Positions 50,665 to 59,569 of a stretch of DNA of 64,000 nucleotides are shown piece after piece. The stretch is from an uncultured Anaerolineaceae bacterium (GTDB taxonomy: Bacteria; Chloroflexota; Anaerolineae; Anaerolineales; Anaerolineaceae): contig CALIHP010000042.1 in the NCBI GenBank assembly GCA_938020565.1, positions 7,697 through 71,696 on the forward strand, given 5' to 3'. How positions within the stretch are numbered: the first letter of the stretch is position 1; each line of letters starts with the position of its first letter. The notes under the pieces were generated by a model, which was given only the letters and a program-made list of their open reading frames with translations, was not told the DNA's origin and did not search any database. The translations under genes were made by a program, and so were the position numbers.

Positions 50665-53150
50665 TTCTTCACCTCATATATCACCGTATCCCGGTCACGG
50701 AAAACCGTTTCCCAGGCATCGCCGTCCGCAGCGTCGAATTTCGCGATCCCCGTCGGGTCGTACAATCCCCGTTCAAGCTGACCGACGATCACATAACGAA
50801 CGCCATACGTATCGAGAAACGCACGCGCCGCCTCAACCGACGCCGTTGTATAAAAATCGTTGACGTCCTCAACCCGCTTCCAAACCGCCTCAGTCATCAT
50901 CGTCCGCTGCTGGCGCTGATGATAATTCCAGCCAATGACCGAGGGCAGCCCGGTATACACCGTCATCCGGTTCCCCCATTTATATTCCGTCGCATGACCC
51001 TCAACGATCGTCGGCGAACCGGAGACGTTCTCCTGGAGCCAGCGGATCGCGTTGGCATCCTGAGACAGGTCCATCGTGAAACCGTCCTGAGAATAAAACG
51101 CGCTGTCCATGTACGCCATTCCATCGAGTGAGTGCGGCGCGGTTTTAACCATGCGGTCGCGAATCTTATCCATACTGGCGGTCAGCGTAAACAGCGCCCC
51201 GCTGAAAAGCAGGCAGGAAAAAAGGACCTTCCATGCCGTCGCCGTCATTTCCGAAAAACGACTCCGGGAACCCGATTCATTCCCAGCCCAGCCTGCTATC
51301 ACCACAGCGGTCCCGATCGCGGCCCCCAGCGCCATCAGCGTCCAGGCCTGATTGTACAGCTTGAAAACCATATTCATTCGGCCGACGTCGCCGCGCAGCG
51401 CGGCAAATTCAACGAACAGCGTGATAAAAAACGCGGTTCCCAGACAGAAAAAAACAATGCGCTTCAGGAGCGGCTGGCCCGGGCGGAGAAGAAGAGCCAG
51501 CGTCCACAGCATCAACGGGAACGCGATCAAGCCGATCGTCGCCTTCGTCGCAGCAAAAAAACCAAAGACAATGACCAGAAACACGGCAAAAATAAAAAAG
51601 CCGGCCTGAACCCTCGCGTAAAACTTTCGAACCGCAGAAATCTTAACCGCCTTCAGCCAGTCCATTGTCTCATAAACCAACCAGCTGGCAGCCGCGAACA
51701 GGAAGATCCCCCAGTGGAGAAGATATGCCCACTGCGGCGTTCGGTCCCCATCCCAGAGCATTATGCCCGAATCACGCGAATTCGTCAGCAGGTACGGAAG
51801 GAAAATTCCCACCGAAACAACAGCCAGCAGGACGGCGGACGCAGCGATGATCCCCGCTTTCCGCGCCGCCGAGTTCGGCCCGGTCAAGCGGAAGCGCCCG
51901 ACAATCAGCCCGATCGCCACAACCGCCAGCAGCAGAAACGTTGGAAAATCCCAGGTATTCGTCGGGATCAGCGACCCGATCGTCAGCCCCCCGCCGATCA
52001 ACGCAGCCACCCACTCGCCCCATTTCGGGAGCGCGCTCCGATCAACCCGGAAGGCCAGCGAAACAATCCAGACCAGAACGAGAACCGTTATCGGCAGCGC
52101 GAACAGGTGCGCATGCGGATCGCCGTAAAGAAACGTAAAATACGGGAATTCAGTAATCGGCTCGCCGGGAATCGCCCGGCTCGGGATCCAATACCAATCG
52201 CCCGGGTAAAGCTGAAATCGGTGCCCGGCAAAGAGCTGCCGAATTCCGACGAAAAAAGCGACAAGCCCGTTCATCTGATCCTCGGCTATCGGAAGCGCCT
52301 GCCGTCCCAGCTGAACGAGCTGGGATCCGATAATTCCAAGCGTACCCAGATTGCCGATCAGCTGTAAAAAAGTTACCGAAAGCAGGCCCGTTTTCGTCGC
52401 CGCCGACTCTGACCCTTCCGGATACAGGCCATGAAAAATCGTCGTGCCAATCGAAAAAGCGCCAACGCCCAAAACCGCGAACCAGGTAGGCAGGATCAGG
52501 TTATACGCAACCGACGGAACGATCCCCAGCCACTTCGTCAGCAGCCCGGACAGGAAAAATCCATAATAATAGTAATTAAGCCGCCCGCCGCTGAACCATG
52601 GATCGTAAGGCGGAAGGATCGTACTCTTGAGAACAGCATTGAAGTACGAAAAATCCATTGGCTTTTCGCCGCCTTTATACGGGTGCCACAGGTCAGGATT
52701 CCCCAGACGGATTAACAGGAAAAACAGGAACAGGCCCAGGAAAACCGCTTCGATCGTCAGGATCCGCCGCCGGTTCAAACGCACCTCTCCGCGGATCTCT
52801 TTCCAGAACCCGCCGAACAGGATCAGGTTTACCAGCGTCCACGCGCCCAAACAGGCCGTCATCGTAACTGGAAGGAACGTCGCGCCGAGCTGGCTCGCGA
52901 GCCAAACCGTCACGCCCCAGACAAGCAGGCCAAAGAAACGCGAAACGCCCCAGCCGCGAACGCTGTCGCCGGCGAAAATCAGGCGTGTCAGCGGATAGAA
53001 AACGATCCCAATCGCCAAAAGCATCAGATACCACGCCAGAACCGTCAACAACGGAACGGCGTTCACCGCTGCGCCGCGGGAAAACAGCTCGCTCCAGGTT
53101 CCGCCGGCGGATTGGATCCCGGCCTCAAAACCAGTCATCATGGGCATCAT
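50661..53150 (-). CDS. DUF2298 (Chlor_Arch_YYY) membrane protein, copy 2
   Basis: The 829-residue second copy, with the matching loop STILPPYDPWFSGGRLNYYYYG and the C-terminal block GLPSVIGWNYHQRQQR and GVRYVIVGQLERGLYD. It shares size, membrane pattern and tail with copy 1, so the two arose by duplication and may work as a heterodimer or on different acceptors. The ATG at 53150 (a second follows directly) has GGAGG before it. Its stop overlaps the copy 1 start. Function by family is presumed sugar transfer or polymerisation on a lipid carrier, not proven. Confidence 0.82.
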   Translation of the reverse strand: MMPMMTGFEAGIQSAGGTWSELFSRGAAVNAVPLLTVLAWYLMLLAIGIVFYPLTRLIFAGDSVRGWGVSRFFGLLVWGVTVWLASQLGATFLPVTMTACLGAWTLVNLILFGGFWKEIRGEVRLNRRRILTIEAVFLGLFLFFLLIRLGNPDLWHPYKGGEKPMDFSYFNAVLKSTILPPYDPWFSGGRLNYYYYGFFLSGLLTKWLGIVPSVAYNLILPTWFAVLGVGAFSIGTTIFHGLYPEGSESAATKTGLLSVTFLQLIGNLGTLGIIGSQLVQLGRQALPIAEDQMNGLVAFFVGIRQLFAGHRFQLYPGDWYWIPSRAIPGEPITEFPYFTFLYGDPHAHLFALPITVLVLVWIVSLAFRVDRSALPKWGEWVAALIGGGLTIGSLIPTNTWDFPTFLLLAVVAIGLIVGRFRLTGPNSAARKAGIIAASAVLLAVVSVGIFLPYLLTNSRDSGIMLWDGDRTPQWAYLLHWGIFLFAAASWLVYETMDWLKAVKISAVRKFYARVQAGFFIFAVFLVIVFGFFAATKATIGLIAFPLMLWTLALLLRPGQPLLKRIVFFCLGTAFFITLFVEFAALRGDVGRMNMVFKLYNQAWTLMALGAAIGTAVVIAGWAGNESGSRSRFSEMTATAWKVLFSCLLFSGALFTLTASMDKIRDRMVKTAPHSLDGMAYMDSAFYSQDGFTMDLSQDANAIRWLQENVSGSPTIVEGHATEYKWGNRMTVYTGLPSVIGWNYHQRQQRTMMTEAVWKRVEDVNDFYTTASVEAARAFLDTYGVRYVIVGQLERGLYDPTGIAKFDAADGDAWETVFRDRDTVIYEVKK

Positions 53151-53230
53151 CTTTCCTCCAGCCCAGGCGCTGACGTTTCACGCCGCCGGGCCTCCTTCAT
53201 CCTGAATTATATAACGCTTCCAAACCGTCT

Positions 53231-55510
53231 CTACGGAACCAGCATCAGTTTAAAATCTTTTCCCGGCGCGGTCCCCGGGACCCGCCGCGTCGTGACTTCG
53301 GGATACTGCGTTCGGATCAGCGCTTCGCTTTCCGTATCGTCATCCTTAATAACGAATAACAACGGACGGTCGCCCCCGCCGACGGTCCCGATCCGTTCCC
53401 GCGGCAGCGCGAAATCGCGCTCTGGAAAACCGCCGGTAATCCCGACCAGCCGCGTATCGACCCAATGCGGATAGGGGATAACGAACGCGTTCGCCTGATC
53501 GCCGATCGACGTATCGAAGCCGCGAAGCGCCGCGCCGATCTGCTTCGTGTTCCAGGCATTTTTCGTATAAACCTGCTGCCAGCGAGTAAATACCAACGTC
53601 CTGTTTGCGTCCGCAATTCCAGCCAGCAATAAAACGCAGCCTGTCAGCGCCAACGCCATCCGCGCAGGTTTCGCTCGCGTCGCACGGATCAACCGCAGCC
53701 AAAACTCGAATAGCCCGACGGCGGCGGCAATCGTCATGGGGATCACCGCCGCTCCGGTCCGGTTCAGCGACGGGTTTTCATCAGGGAACGCAATCGACAG
53801 TGCCGACGGCAGCAACAAAATCGGAATCGAAATCAGCAGCGCAATCACCTCAAACTCGCGTTTCCGAACCGCACGAATCGTCAGCGCTCCCAGCCCGATA
53901 AAGTAAAAAGCAGCCGTGATCAGGTCAAACGCCGGCCGATATGGAATCGAATGAACCCAGATTCGCCCGTTGTTCCAAAACGGCATTACCGCCGCTTTCC
54001 AGAAATTCGAAGCGAAAACCAGCGCCGCGGATGCTGACTCAGGAGAAAACGTCGGATCCAACCGCGAAAAAGCCCGGTACCAGACCAGCTCCGGCGACGT
54101 CAGCGCGATATTCGCCAACGGCAGAACGCCCAGCAGCGCGAACCAGAAAAATAGCCCCATCCGCCGCAGCGTCTCCGCCCGCACTCCGGTCCGATCCCGG
54201 ATCAGCGCGATCAAAAACAGGACCAGTACTAAAAACGGGACAATCCGGTATGCGCTGTAACCCTGGAGACCGAGGCCCATCAGCAGCCCGCCAAGCGCGA
54301 ACGGCCATTTTCTCCGTGATTCAAGCCCATCGAGCAGGAAATAGATCACCGGCGCCGTGAACATCGGATAAAACGCGAATCGCAGCGCGACGCGGGACAG
54401 AACGTTCGGCCAATACGCAACGCCGCAGATCAGCATTGCGATTAAGCCGACCCAACGGCCGCTCAGGCGTTTTCCGAGCAGGTACACAAACGGCAGCGCC
54501 ATCATACCTGCAATCGCCGTTCCAATTTTCAGGCTCAGGAAGCTGACGCCAGTTCCGAAAAGCCGGATCATCAGCGCCGTCCAATAGAATTGGAAAGCTT
54601 CCCGCCCGGTATTGCGGATAAAGAAAATCGCGTTCTGTCCGTTGAGAACGTCCATCACGTCATACAGCTTTTCGGCGTGATCGCTGAACATGTCCGTCGG
54701 CACGGTCGAAAGCTGATAAAACCGGAACCAGCCCGAGACCGCAAATACGAAAAGACAGGCGATCGTCCACGGCTCAATCGTCAGCCGCAGCGGATTCAGC
54801 CTCCCGAGGAAGGACCTGGCGCCGGCCGCGAACCGCGTCCAGTCCGGCGCTCCAAAAAACGCGGCGAGCGAAACGAGCACTGCGCCGATCCATACGGCCA
54901 TGTTCAGAAAATTAAACCGGTTCGAGCCAAAAAGAACGAACGCCAGAGCGGTAACCGCGAACGCCAAAGCGGAACGCAGCCAAGGAACCGAACCGCGCAG
55001 CTCACGGTCTGGATCATCATCGCGGGCAGCGGCGCTTTCGGACGCAGCCGGGACTTCCGGATCGTCGGAACTCACGATTCCTGCGCTCGTTTCGTCCGAC
55101 CTGTCAGCCTCTTCCGCGGCAAGCGAGCGGAGCGAACGCTCATGCAGCGCAAGCAGGAACGCTCCAAGGATCAGGCTTATCGCGGCTAAGCCGTAAAGAA
55201 TCGCCGCCAGCGCGCCGTTCCGGAACGTCCCCGCTATTTCAGGCTCCAGCAGGAGCTGCGCCATGAAAGCGAGCGCGACTGCCAGAAAGAAAAGCCGCCG
55301 TTCGAGCGGATACGCCGCCTCAGGGCGCCAATCGAAGCTGCGGTCGACCCATGCGCCGAACCTTGCCAACGGCGGAACCGTCTCCCCGGTGCTGCCGTCC
55401 GGCGCCGCGGGATCGGGAAGAACGACCTCCCCCGTTGGGAGAATCTCCTTCCCCCAGTTTTCACGTTTTAATTTAAGCCGAAGATAGTCGAGTACGCTGA
55501 GTTCTTCCAA
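53231..55510 (-). CDS. GT39-like membrane glycosyltransferase
   Basis: About 760 residues, starting at a TTG at 55510 behind AAGGAGA (the frame extends to a TTG at 55534, next to the previous stop). After a 140-residue N-terminal part with two to three hydrophobic segments and a charged linker, a GT-C core follows: DMFSDHAEKLYDVMDVL (acidic loop 1), GREAFQFYWTALMI, GKRLSGRWVGLIAMLICG, and about ten more helices. This is the layout of the ArnT/PMT family, which moves sugars from polyprenyl phosphates. The acceptor cannot be told. Confidence 0.75.
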   Translation of the reverse strand: MEELSVLDYLRLKLKRENWGKEILPTGEVVLPDPAAPDGSTGETVPPLARFGAWVDRSFDWRPEAAYPLERRLFFLAVALAFMAQLLLEPEIAGTFRNGALAAILYGLAAISLILGAFLLALHERSLRSLAAEEADRSDETSAGIVSSDDPEVPAASESAAARDDDPDRELRGSVPWLRSALAFAVTALAFVLFGSNRFNFLNMAVWIGAVLVSLAAFFGAPDWTRFAAGARSFLGRLNPLRLTIEPWTIACLFVFAVSGWFRFYQLSTVPTDMFSDHAEKLYDVMDVLNGQNAIFFIRNTGREAFQFYWTALMIRLFGTGVSFLSLKIGTAIAGMMALPFVYLLGKRLSGRWVGLIAMLICGVAYWPNVLSRVALRFAFYPMFTAPVIYFLLDGLESRRKWPFALGGLLMGLGLQGYSAYRIVPFLVLVLFLIALIRDRTGVRAETLRRMGLFFWFALLGVLPLANIALTSPELVWYRAFSRLDPTFSPESASAALVFASNFWKAAVMPFWNNGRIWVHSIPYRPAFDLITAAFYFIGLGALTIRAVRKREFEVIALLISIPILLLPSALSIAFPDENPSLNRTGAAVIPMTIAAAVGLFEFWLRLIRATRAKPARMALALTGCVLLLAGIADANRTLVFTRWQQVYTKNAWNTKQIGAALRGFDTSIGDQANAFVIPYPHWVDTRLVGITGGFPERDFALPRERIGTVGGGDRPLLFVIKDDDTESEALIRTQYPEVTTRRVPGTAPGKDFKLMLVP

Positions 55511-55534
55511 AAAATCTCCTTCGCCGATACGCAA

Positions 55535-56356
55535 TTACGCTTTCTTCCGCGCAATATAAAACGTATAGGAACCTGTTTCCTGCTCCCACGGTTCCTCATA
55601 GTATTTCCGGCAAAGCTTTTCAATCGGAGCCAGGGCCGTTCGGTTCGGGAACAGGATCCATTTTCCAAACAGCTTCCGCGTAATCAACGACGGCAGTCCG
55701 AAATAATGTCCCCATTCAAGGACATGGAACGCCTCCGGTGAAAAATAATGCCAGTACCTGACAAGCTCAAACCCATTATCCGTCAGCCGCTTTTTCCAGA
55801 CGTCCGGCGCGTCGCAATGATAATGACGGGAAATCCGGTTGAAAAAAGCGCGGTACAGGTTCCCCAACGGCTTCAGGTGGATCCGATCCAGAAAATTCGA
55901 GACGGACAGGTTTCCCAGGAACTGATGATTGGGGACGCAGAAGACAAACAGTCCGCCCGGTTTAATCACGCGCGATATCTCGGTAATGACCGGATCAAGA
56001 TCCGGAATATGCTCCAGAACGGAGTTACTGATAACCGTTTCGAACGTTTCGTCCGGGAACGGAATCTCCGCGCCCGCGGATTCGAGCGTCTGATCATAAA
56101 CGCCGCGCGCCGTCGCCTCGGCTAACGGACCTTTCCAGGGGTCGATCCCCACGTCGATTTTCTGCGCGAACGTCCGCGCCGCGAAATGACCGTCGCCGCA
56201 GCCGACGTCCAGCACAGGCCGTTTCAGCGTTAAATCCTGATAAAACTTCGCCTCAACCGCGCGCAGCAGCCCGCGAAAATAGGGCAGCTCGCTGATCTGT
56301 GTCCATAGAAAATCGCTGTCTTTTATCGTCGTTACGTTTGTACTATTCGATTCCAT
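55535..56356 (-). CDS. SAM-dependent methyltransferase of the glycan cluster
   Basis: A 273-residue class I methyltransferase. The SAM motif is PVLDVGCGDGHFAART, then IDPWKGPLAEATARGVY, FETVISNSVLEHIPDLDPVI and EISRVIKPGGLFVFCVPNHQ. It belongs to the Methyltransf_11/UbiE-like group, often used on sugars or lipids in surface glycan loci. It overlaps the glycosyltransferase upstream of it by 14 bases and ends right before the GT39-like gene. Confidence 0.8.
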   Translation of the reverse strand: MESNSTNVTTIKDSDFLWTQISELPYFRGLLRAVEAKFYQDLTLKRPVLDVGCGDGHFAARTFAQKIDVGIDPWKGPLAEATARGVYDQTLESAGAEIPFPDETFETVISNSVLEHIPDLDPVITEISRVIKPGGLFVFCVPNHQFLGNLSVSNFLDRIHLKPLGNLYRAFFNRISRHYHCDAPDVWKKRLTDNGFELVRYWHYFSPEAFHVLEWGHYFGLPSLITRKLFGKWILFPNRTALAPIEKLCRKYYEEPWEQETGSYTFYIARKKA

Positions 56357-57500
56357 TTTCCTTCAGCATTTCCTCATACTTCGCCGCGACAGCCTCCGGC
56401 CGGTAAAAATCCCGGATTTCAGCAGTTTTATCGCGATAATCTCTCTTTTCCCCCAGGACGTCGAGAATCTTCGCCGCTAAATCCTCGCCGCTCCCAATTT
56501 CGCAGATTCTGCCCATGCCATGCCGCGTTACCGGAACGCGAATTCCGGGCAAATTCGAAGCCACCACCGGCTTCCCGTTCATCATCGCCTCAATCTGCAC
56601 CAGGCCGAACGAATCCGTCCGGTTCAGCGACGGCATCGTCAGCAAATCGATCATGCGGTAAAACTTCGCCATTCCGTCCGGCGAAAGCGACCCCAGAAAG
56701 CGCCAGTGATCCGCGCGGATCATCGCGTCGAACCTCGCTTTCAGCCGCAGGTAATACGGACGTTCGCCTAAAACGTTATCGTACGGACCGGCGAAGTAAA
56801 CGCAGGCGTTCGGATATTTCTCAAGGATCGCCGGAAGCGCGTCCAGCAGGATCTCCGCGCCTTTATCCTCCGCCAGCCGGCAGGCCATTCCGATCACCGG
56901 CCGGAACCCGCCCGGATTGACCTCCGCGATAAAACGGGCAGCGTCCTCGTCGCTAACGGCAGGAAGCTCGACCGGCGGCTGAATAATCGCCTGCCTGGAC
57001 TTGAATTCAGGAAGAAAGAACGAATAGGCGGCGTAATCCTCCGTATAAGCGACAATTTTATCCGCGAGCCGTCCCGCCCTCCGATTCATCCATAATACCA
57101 CGCGGTTCGCCAGTCCGTTCACCCATCCGGACGGCATTACCAGGTCGCAATGATACGTCAGGACCGAAAATGTCTTTTTCAGCTTCGCAGCAAGCGCGAC
57201 CCAGGCCGCGTCGAACTGCGGCAGGTGGATATTGACGACGTCGAACTCGCCCATATGCTTCAGCGCATAAGCCCAGAACGCCGGCATGACCGCGCCCTTA
57301 CTGATCCTCAGCCAGATCGGGCAACGGACAATTTTAACCCCGCCGACAGTTTCTTCGCGCGGGAGCGAAGGGTCATGACACGAGGTCAGGACGGTTACCT
57401 CATGCCCCCGCGCCGCCCAAGCCCTGACGATCCGTTCGGCGTAGATCGTCAGCCCGCTGACGTATGGGCTGAAATAAGTTACCGCCACGAGAATCTTCAC
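56343..57500 (-). CDS. Family 4 glycosyltransferase
   Basis: A 385-residue GT-B enzyme starting at a GTG that overlaps the epimerase stop. The N-terminal domain begins KILVAVTYFSPYVSGLTIYAERI, and the C-terminal domain has GMACRLAEDKGAEILLDAL and the E-x7-E-type site SFGLVQIEAMMNGKPVVAS. It transfers a sugar from a nucleotide donor during surface polysaccharide or glycolipid synthesis. It shares the operon with the epimerase and the methyltransferase. Confidence 0.87.
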   Translation of the reverse strand: MKILVAVTYFSPYVSGLTIYAERIVRAWAARGHEVTVLTSCHDPSLPREETVGGVKIVRCPIWLRISKGAVMPAFWAYALKHMGEFDVVNIHLPQFDAAWVALAAKLKKTFSVLTYHCDLVMPSGWVNGLANRVVLWMNRRAGRLADKIVAYTEDYAAYSFFLPEFKSRQAIIQPPVELPAVSDEDAARFIAEVNPGGFRPVIGMACRLAEDKGAEILLDALPAILEKYPNACVYFAGPYDNVLGERPYYLRLKARFDAMIRADHWRFLGSLSPDGMAKFYRMIDLLTMPSLNRTDSFGLVQIEAMMNGKPVVASNLPGIRVPVTRHGMGRICEIGSGEDLAAKILDVLGEKRDYRDKTAEIRDFYRPEAVAAKYEEMLKENGIE

Positions 57501-58528
57501 GAAAATAAGTCCTTATTCTCTGAAGCCCAGCGCCAGACCATTTCAATCCCGTCGCGCACGCTGATTTCCGGCGCCCAGCCGAGAACTTCCTTCGCCTTAT
57601 GGATATCGGAAACGTAGATGACCTGATCGCCCGGACGCCAGTCGCTGTAGCGGACGTCGACCGGCTTTCCAGCTAATTCCTCCAGCAGCGGACCAAACTC
57701 CTTCCAAACCGAAATAACGCGTTTGGACCCCCCGCCAATATTGAAAATCTGCCCGGCGGATTTCTCCGGCTGCTCGACGGCCGCATGGTAAACACGGATC
57801 AGATCGTCGATATACAGCAGGTCCCGGACCTGCTTCCCGTCGCCGTAAATCGTCAGCGGCTTATTCGTCAGCACGGCGATAATGAACCAGGAAACCCAGC
57901 CCTGATCCTCGATCCCGAACTGACGAGTTCCGTAGATCGCGCTCTGCCGGAATACGACGGTCGGAATTCCGTAAATCCGTGCGTAATCGCGCATGTACTG
58001 ATCCCCCGCCCCCTTGGAGCATCCATAAGGCGAATGAAAATCGAGCGGCTGGGCCTCTGTAATACCCTCCGGATAATCCAGATACCGGTAGCGGGTCTTC
58101 CCGACCGAGACGCGAACGTCCTCCATTCCGCCATAAACTTTATTCGTCGACGTGTAAAGGACGGTCGGCTGCGTCCCGGATTTTCGGACCGCTTCGAGAA
58201 CGTTGAACGTCCCAAGCGCGTTGATTTCGAAATCCTCGCGCGGATCGACGACCGACGTCGTAACCGCGACCTGCGCTGCGAAATGCGCGACGACGTCCGG
58301 CTTCCCGATTTCTTTTTCGAGTTTATCCGCGTCGCGTACGTCGCCGACGATGAGCCGGAACGCGTCCGCTCCGAATTCGCGATTCAGCCAGTCAATATTA
58401 TACGAAACGCCCGGCCGCGATAAATTATCGTAGATCGTAACCTCGTCGCCCCTGCGGATCAGGTCGGCGACATAATTCGATCCGATAAATCCGGCCCCGC
58501 CGGTTACAAATACCTTTTTACTGCTCAC
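57497..58528 (-). CDS. CDP-paratose 2-epimerase-like NAD-dependent epimerase
   Basis: A 343-residue extended SDR enzyme. The NAD motif is VTGGAGFIGSNYVADLI, the active site YGCSKGAGDQYMRDYARIYG (YxxxK), and the fold-type text RQSAIYGTRQFGIEDQGWV and IFNIGGGSKRVISVW match the RfbE (CDP-paratose/tyvelose) branch. It would supply the activated sugar for the glycosyltransferases next door. A GTG start follows GGAGGAGGA, and the frame overlaps the AglD-like gene by 11 bases. Confidence 0.8.
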   Translation of the reverse strand: MSSKKVFVTGGAGFIGSNYVADLIRRGDEVTIYDNLSRPGVSYNIDWLNREFGADAFRLIVGDVRDADKLEKEIGKPDVVAHFAAQVAVTTSVVDPREDFEINALGTFNVLEAVRKSGTQPTVLYTSTNKVYGGMEDVRVSVGKTRYRYLDYPEGITEAQPLDFHSPYGCSKGAGDQYMRDYARIYGIPTVVFRQSAIYGTRQFGIEDQGWVSWFIIAVLTNKPLTIYGDGKQVRDLLYIDDLIRVYHAAVEQPEKSAGQIFNIGGGSKRVISVWKEFGPLLEELAGKPVDVRYSDWRPGDQVIYVSDIHKAKEVLGWAPEISVRDGIEMVWRWASENKDLFS

Positions 58529-59555
58529 CGCTGTCCTCCTCCTCCTCGCCGGTTAAGCGAGTTTCACGTAATCGCCTGAAAATCAACGAGAACCGCTGAC
58601 CCTGAACGATAAACCCGATCAGTCCGAGAATGATCGGCGTCAGGATCGCGACCGAATGATTAAACAACGCAAAAGCCAGCGCCGGCGACGTTTCAATATC
58701 GAAAAGCCCCAGCGCGAAAACCGTCGCGCCTTCAATGACCCCGATTCCCGCCGGCGCGGACGGAATCGCCCCGCCGAACGCGGAAAATCCCTGAATAAAG
58801 AATGTCGACCAGACGGACAACTCTGGGAAGAACCCCTTCAGCGCCACCGCCATCGACCCGAACCAGAATACCCAGGTAGCCAGGATCCAAAACAGCCATG
58901 CGAAAAACTTCCGCGGCTCCGACAGGACTTCCAGCCCTCGAAAAACCGAACGCAGGATACCCGTCAGCGCGCGCCCGACTTTTGACTCCGGCTTCAGGAT
59001 CCGCCCAAGCCAGGCGAAGAAACGGGCCTGGTTCCTGAGCAGGCCAAAAAGCAGGACCAGTCCGCCCGCGATCAGCCCGATCAGGACGAAATAAAAAACC
59101 GGCGAAATCGCCGCGCCGCTGACCAGCGGAACGCTGACGATCAGGAAAACCGCGGTTACCAGCAGGTCAAAAAGCCGTTCCAGGACAACCGTCGAAAAGA
59201 CCGAAACCGAATTCCGGCCTATCAATCCGCCCATGATCACAGCGCGCCCGACCTCGCCCAGCCGCAGCGGCATCAGGTTCAGCAGGTACCCTTCTGAAAT
59301 CGTCCAGAAACACTGCGACCAGCTCGGCCGCATGTCCAGCGCGATCCGCCAGGCCGCGGCCCGAAGCATAAATGCAATAGTCTGCAGCGCGAATAACGCT
59401 GCGGACAACAACGGCGGAACCGCCGCAAACGTGCGGACCAGGCTTTCCCAGTCCACGATCCAGGCCAGAAAAATCACGAGAACAACGCTGATAACGATTC
59501 CGGGCGCTGTCTCCCGTAAAATCGACCGCTCTTTTTTCGGTTCGTTCAGACTCAT
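58518..59555 (-). CDS. AglD/UPF0104-like membrane protein
   Basis: A 345-residue membrane protein with about eight hydrophobic segments, from the ATG at 59555 (MSLNEPKKE) just after the lepA stop; the open frame extends 51 codons into lepA. The conserved MPLRLGEVGRAVIMG with its PxRxGE pattern, SAFGGAIPSAPAGIGVIEG and the ending match the flippase-like (LPG synthase TM region/AglD) family. It may help move or build lipid-linked sugars. It heads the glycan cluster. Confidence 0.8.
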   Translation of the reverse strand: MSLNEPKKERSILRETAPGIVISVVLVIFLAWIVDWESLVRTFAAVPPLLSAALFALQTIAFMLRAAAWRIALDMRPSWSQCFWTISEGYLLNLMPLRLGEVGRAVIMGGLIGRNSVSVFSTVVLERLFDLLVTAVFLIVSVPLVSGAAISPVFYFVLIGLIAGGLVLLFGLLRNQARFFAWLGRILKPESKVGRALTGILRSVFRGLEVLSEPRKFFAWLFWILATWVFWFGSMAVALKGFFPELSVWSTFFIQGFSAFGGAIPSAPAGIGVIEGATVFALGLFDIETSPALAFALFNHSVAILTPIILGLIGFIVQGQRFSLIFRRLRETRLTGEEEEDSGEQ

Positions 59556-59569
59556 TTCCAATTCACCAG

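Noticed and set aside
51132..52367. 411-codon plus-strand open frame inside the DUF2298 gene
   Set aside because: It is rich in Arg, Pro and Gln, as expected for the complement of a hydrophobic membrane-protein gene.
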